Translations under genes and position numbers: made by a program
Assembly (NCBI GenBank): GCA_021229015.1
Contig: CM037778.1
Coordinates: 81,325,842-81,389,841 of the forward strand
Length of the DNA stretch: 64,000 nucleotides
Reading direction: 5' to 3'
From: Solen grandis
Lineage: Eukaryota; Mollusca; Bivalvia; Adapedonta; Solenidae
Notes under the pieces: generated by a model
Told to the model about the DNA's origin: nothing
Databases searched by the model: none
The model's input: the letters and a program-made list of their open reading frames with translations, nothing else
Shown: positions 24,501-36,500 of the stretch, piece after piece
Position numbering within the stretch: the first letter of the stretch is position 1
How the letters are laid out: each line of letters opens with the position of its first letter

Positions 24501-27500
24501 GAAGAAGATCACTATGTTGTCTAACCATTCATATGGAGATACATACTGGACAAACTCCCATATGTTGTCAAATCATTCACACGTTCACAAAATGAAGAAA
24601 GTCGCTTTGCTATGGGACACATACTGAAGACAATCCCGATGTTGTCAAATGGTTCTCATGGTGATTCTCGTTCATCCTGAAGAAAGCCGCAAAGTTGTCT
24701 ACTCAATCACACGGTGAAACATTTTAAAGAAACCACCTATATTGTCTTGTGACACATACTGAAGAAACTACCTTTTGACTAACCATTCATATGATGATAC
24801 ATGTATACTGGAGTAGACTCCCTCCCAATGTTTTCTTAGCAATTACCTTTGGATACCGAGGGAAGGGAATCTTTACAATGTCTAATCATTCACATGATGT
24901 ATTATGTAAAACAATCAGTTTGTTGTCTAATCAATTACATTGTGATACATACGGAAGAAAATCTCGATCTTGGCCTTAAACAATCGTTTGGTGATGCATG
25001 CGGAGAAAGTTCATTTGGTGTCTAACCAAACACAAGGTGAATATATTGAAGAAAGCTCAGATGATGATACACACTGGTTAGTACCCAACCCCATGTTGTC
25101 TATGCAATCACATGATGATACCTTTGAAGGAACTACATGTTGCCTTAATAATAACATGGTGATACAAGGGGGGTATATAGGAGTCACCATGTCGGTCGGT
25201 CGGTCCGTCCGTCCGTCCGTCTGTAGTTTTTTTTGTCCACGCTATTTCTCAATAACTACTGGATGGATTTCAATCAAACTTCATAGAAAGCTTCACTAGC
25301 AAGCATAGATGTGCATATTGCGAAATGGTTACAGTTGACTGATTTTCTTTTGTGTTATTGCCCTTTGCTGATTTTCTTTGCATTATTTCCCAATGACTAA
25401 TTTACTTTCTTTAGCTACAGTTTTCCTCATCTCATTTATCTGTTGATGAACTTAGAACTTTATTACATATACAATTTTAAATTAGCTGGTCATTTAAATC
25501 TATTTATTATTATTATTATTATTTATTAATTTATTTATTTATTTATCTATTTTATTTTATTTTTGCATGTGCATGCTGTTCAGACTAATTTGTTTACGGT
25601 GCTCTTACTGAATTGATGAATGTTAAAGACAGCCACTGAGCATAATTTGTATAATTTGTCACTTTAATTCATCAATTCAGTAAATGTGACTTACCTCCTA
25701 TAGCTGGGCACTTGATTGTAAACAAAGGCTGTGTGGGGGTATTCATCACCTTTAGTGATAACTCTAGTTCAACACTGAAATGTGGATTTGAACATTTTCT
25801 TATATTCTTCACATGTATATTATAATAAACACGTTATATCCTAAAAGGCGCCACATCTTTATTATTCAACCAGTCTTTCTGTCGCATTACATACATAAAA
25901 TTATCCCGAAAAAAACACTAAAAATAATTTCAATATGGATTGTAAAATTAGTCTCATTTAGTGTTTTTTTACATAACGAATTGCGACAAAAATGCATAAA
26001 ACTATCAATGATAATTCACCATCATTCATACACATAAATAATATTTATAGTACCTATACGAATCGATGATATAAGAACGTTACTCTATTAGGTTTCTAAG
26101 TTCACGCCGCCAAGCCGCGAGACCACTAAGTTCGGTGTTCACACCGTCAAGCCGCTGTGCTCACGCCGCCAGGCCGCTAACTTTACGAACATATGTTTTT
26201 CTTGTATGTTTTTAATTTATTTTTTTTTCTTGTGGGGGTGGGGTATTGACATGTGGCGTTGAGATATTTGTGAAAGTGGTCTAGTTGCTCAATATGTGGA
26301 ACAATCACCGTATAAGCGATGTGTCCAGCGTTCGAGTCTTTCTGCACGTTTTTTTTTCTCTCACCAGGTTACAGTATTTGTTAGCCAATCTATGTCGGCT
26401 TGTGTAGTCTAACCACTAGTAATATTCAGGTCACAAACTGACTGTAGTGAGTATCAATATGGGAGCTGGATTTATAGATGTAGATTTGCATGTAGATATT
26501 TTCATTACAAATGGAAAGAAAAAAAAAAAGCAACACAGAGTTCCAGCTTAGAACCAAGATTGCATGTTTCATGTTGATTCTTTTACCAATGTCGCTGACA
26601 CTAGTAGATGATTTTTCTTCTTAGTTTCATAAAATTACTGCTTTGGCTCGAAATCCGCCGGCAGCTCGATATTCACATTCTTATATGGTGAAAAACGATG
26701 TCCGACATGGTGCGGTATTGGAACCTAGCTCGATGTTTGTCTATATCATTTTTTTTAATTTCGATCTCAGACATGGTCAGCTCGATATTTTTTTGTATAT
26801 ATGGAATCAAAGCGCACAATGCACTGAGAGACGGCGACGGGATTATCATTCTAAACTCAGTATTTCTGAAGTTAATGAAGCAGTCACATTACGACAAAAA
26901 CTCCACCTGCTGTTGCTACAGAGGTTTTGTTTGTAACTTAATAATCCGGAGTAAAGGTCGTGAACCTTTCATTCATAAAAAGCCGCATGCCTAAGTAGGT
27001 CATTCTCTTTCTCTAGTACTAGCGAATTCTATCTGTTGTTTTGTACGTGTAGAAATTGACCAGGTATTTGATTATTTAAGATACTAGAATGTTTGCCTAT
27101 CTATTTCAAAGTTAAGAAATGCCCTGGGAGGGACCTAACTAGCTATCATGCAAAATAATGTGTGGACTACTTTAGGTCAATTACATACATTGGGAGCACT
27201 ATTTTTTCTTTTTACAGGAGTAGATCTTTATGTACGTAAGATGGGTTGCTGTTCTGGTTAAGAAATGTCACGGATATTTTTTCACGCTTAAAATCGATGC
27301 TTCCAGTGCAAAATCATGGCAAAAGAAAACATGTTAACAAATAATAACACACTAAAAGCGGTTACGGTTATGATTTAAACGTCTGTGTAACATATTCCAC
27401 TCGTATTCGTTAGTGCAGAATCGCGTTGCATGGATCCGCACTAAGCGCGGAGAGGTACAGTTAAACTTGTTGTGGAAAATATGCAAATTAGCAAGGCCTG

Positions 27501-30500
27501 GTTTCGTTTTTCAGCATAAGACGGCTATTGCCGTCTAAAAACGATGTCCGACATGTCCCGGTATTGGAGCCTAGCTCGATATTTGGTTATATCAATATTT
27601 TTGATCTCAGACCTGTCTCGAACTTCGCCATCAGCTCGATATTCGCATTTCTTATATGGTGAACGAAGCTCGAAATTCGCCATCAGCGCGATATTCGCAT
27701 TTCTTATATGGTGAACGAAGCTCGAAATTCGATATTCGCATTTCTTTTATGGTGAACGAAGCTCGAAATTCGCCATCAGCTCGATATTCGCATTTCTTAT
27801 ATGTCGAATAGCGATGTCCGACTTGGCTCTTTATTGGAACCTAGCTCGATATTCGGCTGTATTTAGTTTTTTGAAATTCTTATATTATGGTGAATGAAGC
27901 TCGAATTTCGCCGCCCCTAGCTCGATGTTCGCCGCCAGCTCAATATTCGCATTTCTTATATGTTGAATAGCGGCGTCCGATTTGGCTCGGTATCGAAACC
28001 TAGATCTTATTCGGCTTTTTTAAGTTTTTGAATTTCGATCTCAGACCTGGCTCGAAATTCGACGGCAGCTCGATATTCGCATTTCTTATATGGCGAATAA
28101 CGATGTCTATCATTGCTCGGTATTCGGCTATATTATTTTTAGAATTTCGATCTTAAAGCTGACTAGAAATTCGCTGGCAGTTCGATATTCGCATTTCTTA
28201 TATGGTGAATAAGGATGTCCGATATGGCTCGGTATTGGAACCTAGCAACCAATACAGCTATATCATTTTTTTTTTTAATTCAATTTCAGACCTTTCTCGA
28301 AATTCACCGTCAGCTCGGTATTCGCATTTCATTTGTGTTGAATAACGATTTCAGGTGTGGCTCGATATCCGAACCTAGGTCGATATTCGCTGAATTTCAA
28401 TCTCAGACCTGGCTCGAAATTCGCCTGTTTCTCGATATTGAATATCGAATAACGATGTCATCTTCTCACACCGAATTCTGTTTCATACTTGTTTGTACAT
28501 CAGAAGAAAAAAACGTTACAAGTTCAAATGTTTTATTTCTAAACTGAGATATTCTTTTCATTAGAAATTGAGACTGGTAGATTTGATAGATATAGAATAG
28601 AAAGAAAGCTAAAAAGGTACTGCACAATTTGTGATAAGAACGACATAGGAGATCAATTCCATTTCATGTTTGTACATCTGAAAAATCATACTAAGGTAGA
28701 AAAGGATTCGTAAATCTAAATTGTTACATTTTGTGATAATTATGTAAAGTTATTATGAGTTAAATTCTTAAAAAAGTAATGTTGATTAAGTTTTCAAAAT
28801 ATATAAAAGAAGCTGTAGAAAATCGTAACATTCTAAATGCCGCAATATGAGTTCATCTTGAATATACAGTAACTAGATCTGAAATAATTCTTAAATTGCA
28901 TATAAGAGCAACTTTAATTTTCGTCTTGTGTAGATGTTAAACCACTTAGTTGTGATCATAAGTTCATATGTTTACACCATTTGAATAGTTTGAGGGACTT
29001 AATCATAGGTTTCTGTAATTGGCGTCATTTTTCATTAATATTTACATCCGTTGCGACATTCCTTATACGTAAATAGGCAAATGATATTTTTTCACAAAGA
29101 TCAGGAGTGAGGGTCATGACCCCGATTTCATTCATACGCATACCTAGGGAGGTCACGACCTTATTCCTGATGTACATTCTAGCTATTGTCGATTGCGTGT
29201 AGAAATTTGACAATGTAATTGATAATTTAAGATAAAAGTAAGTTTGCCTTTCTATTGCAGAGTTACGAATTGCTCCGGGATGCACTTTTAGAGGGCTTAA
29301 ACTTGTTGTCATGCAAAATACTTATGAACATATTTTGGGGTGTCAAATACAAATCACTACTTTTATGTGCAGGAGTACATAATGTAAATTGGGTTGCTTT
29401 TTGGTTTGATAATTAGCATGGATATTTTGCTTAAAATATGTTTTCAGCGCAACATAAATGCAAAAGAAAATATGTTAACAAAATATAACACATTCAAAAC
29501 TTTAAACGCCTACACAACATATTCCACTCTTAATCGCATTGCATGGATTCGTTACTGAACGCAGAGGGATATAGTTCAATCGGCTGCGTCAATGATGATC
29601 TCTGGTTTTCCGCCCACTAATGACTGTGGTTTACGCCGACAGTCTAATCCAAAGTGGGAATGACAAAAAGTACTTGCAATGGTCTGGACCAAAATCCAAA
29701 CATGGCCGTGATGCGTTGATAAAACCTATTTTTAGCCGTTTTTTTGGTGGTAATTCAAATAAATCAGATGAAAACTGGGTAATATCTTTGGAATAACAAT
29801 AAAATTGTCTTTGTTGTCTATGAATTCATGATAGATATAAATAGTTTACGAAAAACAAACGGTTCTATCTATATAATGGTGTTATCAATAAGTAATTTAC
29901 CGATACTGAATCACAAAAATGTTGATTTTAAAGGGTTAATAACATTTACATGTGTTTTTATTTTGTGGTTGAAACACTCCCAAATTGAGGTCCATAAATC
30001 TCTATTTTGTCTGGAAGACATACCATGTTAGCAGGTTACGGGAATATTTGCATTATGTTAGAAGACATACCACGTTAGCAGGATAAGGGAATAATTGCAT
30101 TATGTTAGAATACATACCACGTTAGCAGGATAAGGGAATAATTGCATTATGTTAGAATACATACCACGTTAGCAGGATAAGGGAATAATTGCATTATGTT
30201 AGAATACATACCACGTTAGCAGGTTAAGGGAATAATTGCATTAAGTTAGAAACCTGATACTGTCTTGATGTCATATGCACCAAAAGTTAAGCTAATACAA
30301 AGTATAAAGTTATTTACTCATCAAAATTTGAAATCGATATGCAAATCAAACGTTTGAAAATATTTGGAATGAACAATAAACGTTTTGAAATGCCGTTTTA
30401 TGAAATATGTCAACATATTACTTGAATTTTTTGTTACGTTTAAGACAAAAATACACAACAACATATCATAAATCCATCTTATTCTTCTTATTATTATTGA

Positions 30501-33500
30501 ACAGTTAATGGCGAAAAGAAAAAAAAAACGTGTACCGAAAGTGTTCGAGAAAAAAAATCAGCATAGACAACACTACAGTCCCGCCACTTTGGAGTCATTT
30601 CAGGAAATGACTTAAGTGGTACTTAAGTGGGTATTGACGTCATCAACGTCACGCGGTGATGCGTCATACGTTAAGCGGTCACGCGGCGATGCGTCATACG
30701 TTAAGTGTATAGGGTTGAGTACCGACGCCGATTCAAAACTGACGGTTACGTTTTGAAACGAACTCCAGTGTAGCAAATTTTGGATTGAATACATCAGCAA
30801 CGCCATTGATATTTTAACTGTTAATAAACTGCGTTATTTCGACGTCACGTTTGCGCGTGTGTGGTGAAGGAATTACAAGAAGGAAAATACAAATATTTTG
30901 TTAATAAAATTGGTTCAACGTATTTTTGAACGATTTGTTTACTGTCCAAAGATGTACACTCATTTACGTTTAAAGTTGCCTTAGGAACACTCCACTTTTA
31001 CTTTTCTTCAAACGGGAAATGATCTGAGGACTGATACCGCCAGACCGGAATTGTACAATACAGAGCACTCGTATAAACATTCACCAATAGAGTATTGAAC
31101 AACATCAGCCACCCCATTCAAAATTAAGTTTGTCCGAATTCAAAATAAAGTTTTAACCTTTTTTCACCCTAGTTTTAAGTTTTTTTCTATATATACCTAA
31201 TCAAGTGATACTATTCTATTTTTTAAATAGAAAAAAAGTACCTGTCTATGAACACACATCCGCTGTATTAAGCGATTCTTGTATTACTCTCAGTCTGTGA
31301 GACTCCGAGATCATATGATTTAAGAACAGAAATATATTAATCCCAGATATAAATAGAGAAAATGTTTTAAGACAAATTAATTATAACATTATAGCTTTGT
31401 GTTTAAGCAATAAATAAAAGTATATGGAGAAGCTTCACTGACTGTAGGCGTGTCCATATTCGCATGTTTCCACTTATTTTGTTTTATTTTATTGTAATAT
31501 TTGTTCTCTATATAAAGCTAAAAAAATGTTTTTTTTTTACATATTTTTAACGATTGTTGATGCCCAAAGATGTACACTTTTTAGGTTTAAAGTAGCCTTA
31601 AGTACTCCTCACTTTGATTTTCTACAAACGGGAAATGATCTGAGGACTTATACCGCCAGAACGGAAACATATAATACTGAGTACTTGATTGTGTATATCA
31701 TAACAACTCTAATAATTTTTAAGGTAAAAATCGCAACACAGCTGATTGATAACGGTTTATTGAACTATATACTCAACATCAAATTACAATGTTTATAGCA
31801 AAACTATATGGTAAATATTATAATTATAAAGTAGGCTACAATTTGTAATTGAAAAATTACATATAAACAACAAAGACTTTCATAAATCGAAGTTGCAGTA
31901 ACAATTCATTTTCACTGGTCTGTATCCTCTAATCACTCAAGTAGACTTTGAACTAAATACGAGGTAAGAGTCTATTCCGCCAGAACGGAAATATAATTAA
32001 GTAGACCGTAATACTGTATTATCGACGTACTTAATGTTTTTGAGGAATTGCAATATTCACATGATTCTTTAGCAGAAATAATCTTAACAATGATTCACAA
32101 AATTCTTTTTACTATAAATTGACATGTAACATAATACTTATTGAATGTTTATTTATTCTGTTTCACGTTTGGTATAACTATTGTGATCGCCTGCCACAAC
32201 AAAATTACTGTGAATTATATTTGCAGCGAGAAAATATTGAATGAATAGAGTAGAAAAGTGGTTGGTTTTGTAAATATTTTAATATTTTGATAAAATATGT
32301 TCAAATAAATGTAACTTGAATTCGGCAAAACATCGTAGTGTAACATAGAGCTATCATTTATTATGATTGTTAAACAACTTTAACTTACATGACACGCCGC
32401 CGCCGCCGCATGTATACTTACATGACACGCCGCCGCCGCCGCCGCCGCATGTATACTTACATGACACGCGGCGGCGTGTATACTTACATGCGGCGGCGGC
32501 GGCGGCGTGTCATGTAAGTATACATGCGGCGGCGTGTCATGTAAGTATACATGGGCGGCGGCGGCGGCGGCGGCGTGTCATGTAAGTATACATGCGGCGG
32601 CGGCGGCGGCGTGTCATGTAAGTATACATGCGGCGGCGGCGGCGTGTCATGTAAGTATTCATGCGGCGGCGGCGGCGTGTCATGTAAGTATACATGCGGC
32701 GGCGGCGGCGTGTCATGTATACTTACATGCGTCGGCGGTGGCGGCGTGTCATGTAAATATACATGCGGCGGCGGCGGCGGCGTGTCATGTAAGTATACAT
32801 GCGGCGGCGGCGTGTTATGTAAGTATACATGCGGCGACGTGTCATGTTCATCGTTGAGCCCTAAGTTTCTTCATCAAGCAAGCTTTCCAACATAGTAATA
32901 TGTTTCCTCTATTTATTTTCTTGAACAAAATATTTTATGCAAATCTACTGAATGCGATTTCCGAACTGTATCTTAACAGCGTTAACATTCTCGAGTTTCT
33001 TTTATACTCTTCTGAAACCTACAAGGCGAATTACTAGTTTATATATAATTGCAATCATCATTACAAGAAAAATCAATTCAAACTCATATTCGAACATCGA
33101 TTAGAACTGAATGGAATCAATGATACATTTAGACAATTTCAATATTCGTTTAATTTTAAAAATTGTAACATTGAAATAAAGTTTGTTTAAATTAAGTTTA
33201 GAGTGAGATTATTAAATATTTGCAATCTATTAATTTTAGCCTTTCGGTAGCTTAAAGAGAGGTCGACAAACAATACTTATGTATATGATGTCACATTTAA
33301 TCTTAATTGAAAAATAACATATTAAATATTCTTAGGGGAAAAAAACGAATCATCTTCACAATAGCTCGTAATATTTATAAATGTTAAATACTTAAATCAT
33401 ACTTTTATCTAGAAGAAAAAAAAAAAGAAAAAAGAGACATGATTTGTTGAAGGACATGCAGAAAGTGACCTGAACTTGATTGACATTGAACCAGAATAGA

Positions 33501-36500
33501 ATATCGTACCGAGGATGTCTTCTTTCATCTTCGTGATAACTGACATGGTCCTGTGTCAACAAATACGAGGTAATATTGGGTGTAAAGTTAACCATGCAGC
33601 CATACATTTAAACATCGCAAGTCCGTATGTATTAACAAGTACAAAGTGATATACTAAGGGTCAGAAATCTCCCTGGTGGTTGACTCTTGACAAAATACAG
33701 GGTCATATAGAAATTTAACAACAACAAAAAAACAACAACATATATAATGATCAATTTCTTATGTTTTGTTCTGTTGAAAAAAAAAAGGTATATCTGTTGC
33801 ATTTTATTTTTACTTGTGTACATTCTGTACAACATTTTGTAAAATTCATGCTGGGATGACTGACAGTTTTGACATTGGTCGTTTTATAATATGTTTTAAA
33901 TGTGTATTGTTATTGACGTAACTTTATTATCGTCGTATTGTAAAATCGGGTGATTTTCTAATATTGGCGCCATATTTCAGCTTAAAAGTTGTTTAACAAT
34001 CATAATAAATGATAGCTCTATGTTACACTACGATGTTTTGCCGAATTCAAGTTACATTTATTTGAACATATTTTATCAAAATATTAAAATATTTACAAAA
34101 CCAACCACTTTTCTACTCTATTCATTCAATATTTTCTCGCTGCAAATATAATTCACAGTAATTTTGTTGTGGCAGGCGATCACAATAGTTATACCAAACG
34201 TGAAACAGAATAAATAAACATTCAATAAGTATTATGTTACATGTCAATTTATAGTAAAAAGAATTTTGTGAATCATTGTTAAGATTATTTCTGCTAAAGA
34301 ATCATGTGAATATTGCAATTCCTCAAAAACATTAAGTACGTCGATAATACAGTATTACGGTCTACTTAATTATATTTCCGTTCTGGCGGAATAGACTCTT
34401 ACCTCGTATTTAGTTCAAAGTCTACTTGAGTGATTAGAGGATACAGACCAGTGAAAATGAATTGTTACTGCAACTTCGATTTATGAATGTCTTTGTTGTT
34501 TATATGTAATTTTTCAATTACAAATTGTAGCCTACTTTATAATTATAATATTTACCATATAGTTTTGCTATAAACATTGTAATTTGATGTTGAGTATATA
34601 GTTCAATAAACCGTTATCAATCAGCTGTGTTGCGATTTTTACCTTAAAAATTATTAGAGTTGTTATGATATACACAATCAAGTACTCAGTATTATATGTT
34701 TCCGTTCTGGCGGTATAAGTCCTCAGATCATTTCCCGTTTGTAGAAAATCAAAGTGAGGAGTACTTAAGGCTACTTTAAACCTAAAAAGTGTACATCTTT
34801 GGGCATCAACAATCGTTAAAAATATGTAAAAAAAAACATTTTTTTAGCTTTATATAGAGAACAAATATTACAATAAAATAAAACAAAATAAGTGGAAACA
34901 TGCGAATATGGACACGCCTACAGTCAGTGAAGCTTCTCCATATACTTTTATTTATTGCTTAAACACAAAGCTATAATGTTATAATTAATTTGTCTTAAAA
35001 CATTTTCTCTATTTATATCTGGGATTAATATATTTCTGTTCTTAAATCATATGATCTCGGAGTCTCACAGACTGAGAGTAATACAAGAATCGCTTAATAC
35101 AGCGGATGTGTGTTCATAGACAGGTACTTTTTTTCTATTTAAAAAATAGAATAGTATCACTTGATGAGGTATATATAGAAAAAAACTTAAAACTAGGGTG
35201 AAAAAAGGTTAAAACTTTATTTTGAATTCGGACAAACTTAATTTTGAATGGGGTGGCTGATGTTGTTCAATACTCTATTGGTGAATGTTTATACGAGTGC
35301 TCTGTATTGTACAATTCCGGTCTGGCGGTATCAGTCCTCAGATCATTTCCCGTTTGAAGAAAAGTAAAAGTGGAGTGTTCCTAAGGCAACTTTAAACGTA
35401 AATGAGTGTACATCTTTGGACAGTAAACAAATCGTTCAAAAATACGTTGAACCAATTTTATTAACAAAATATTTGTATTTTCCTTCTTGTAATTCCTTCA
35501 CCACACACGCGCAAACGTGACGTCGAAATAACGCAGTTTATTAACAGTTAAAATATCAATGGCGTTGCTGATGTATTCAATCCAAAATTTGCTACACTGG
35601 AGTTCGTTTCAAAACGTAACCGTCAGTTTTGAATCGGCGTCGGTACTCGACCCTATACACTTAACGTATGACGCATCGCCGCGTGACCGCTTAACGTATG
35701 ACGCATCACCGCGTGACGTTGATGACGTCAATACCCACTTAAGTACCACTTAAGTCATTTCCTGAAATGACTCCAAAGTGGCGGGACTGTAGTGACAACG
35801 TCAAGAAGTGAAGTGAAGTAAAGTGTTGGTTGTATCAAACATGAGACGCTATGGGATGTTAACCCTTTCCCTCATATAGACTCATTTTGACGCACTCAGT
35901 AGGTACCACATAAAGCCTGATCTGCAGAAAACCACAGTTAAACCTTACCAAATTTAATTACAAAATCCTCATTTCCAGACCACTGAGGAGCAGCGAACAG
36001 CATAAAACCTGATCAGCCTGCGAGGCAGCCTGCGAGTTACTCGCAGGCTGATCTGGTTTTATGCTGTTCGCATAGGTCTTTTCATGGTTTTTCAGGGTTA
36101 AATTAAGTACTCTTTATCAAGAAATAGTAAATTGTGGTGTTTGTAAAACAACAATAACAAATGTAACGGTTTAGGTATTCATTTTATTTTTAGAGTCTCT
36201 CAACCTGTGAGGGGAATGAGTATACCCATTATGCTATTGGTGAAACATCAATTGAATTGACACCAGTGTTTAACCTCTCGAAAGACAAGGGACATATAAC
36301 TAAGGTATCAGGCACGGTTGCCCCGGACAACAAGACCCTCGTCATAGTGGCTGGAACTTCACAAGGGCGAGTTTCGAAGGTAAAGTATGTTATAAACACG
36401 TGTACTACACGAACAAAAGTGAATGTAAATATTTACAACTCGACAAATTATATAATGATGCTTTCTATTTTATCATATAATAATACGAGAAAGGATTTTT

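Larger units (their letters stand above)
30566..35799. mobile_element. 5.2 kb element with 1.8 kb terminal inverted repeats
   Basis: The arm 30572-32380 is the reverse complement of 33986-35793; in the parts I compared I saw three substitutions and one possible single-base indel. Tips read CACTACAGTCCCGCCAC and its complement. The flank GACAAC is present at both ends (30566-30571 and 35794-35799); taking the terminal C/G as element sequence leaves a 4-base duplication, ACAA. CACTA tips with a short duplication suggest the CACTA/Chapaev (CMC) group, but no transposase frame exists in the arms or spacer, so the element is non-autonomous. It lies wholly in the plexin intron. Assembly inversion is less likely given clean ends and flanking duplications. 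Confidence 0.88.
18545..36193 (+). other. plexin 17.6 kb intron
   Basis: Bounded by GTAAGT and TTTTTAG with matching phase 0 ends. It contains the CR1-like remnant, several satellites and minisatellites, element A copies 3 and 4, the large inverted-repeat element and MITE copy 2. No additional plexin exon is required by the protein alignment pattern. Confidence 0.85.

Noticed and set aside
30612..30806. 64-codon frame present in both arms of the large inverted repeat
   Set aside because: It exists twice because the arms are copies; half of it is a DNA subrepeat (LTYDASPRDR twice), and no family feature is seen.
32367..32895. Alanine/histidine- and glycine/cysteine-rich proteins of 72-116 residues
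   Set aside because: They are frame readings of the GGC minisatellite; three frames are open at once, as expected for a repeat without stop codons.
30566..35799. Assembly inversion or haplotype fold-back as the cause of the inverted repeat
   Set aside because: Arms end sharply at matching tips flanked by a short duplication, and the spacer is unique. This fits an element better than a misassembly, though only spanning reads can prove it.
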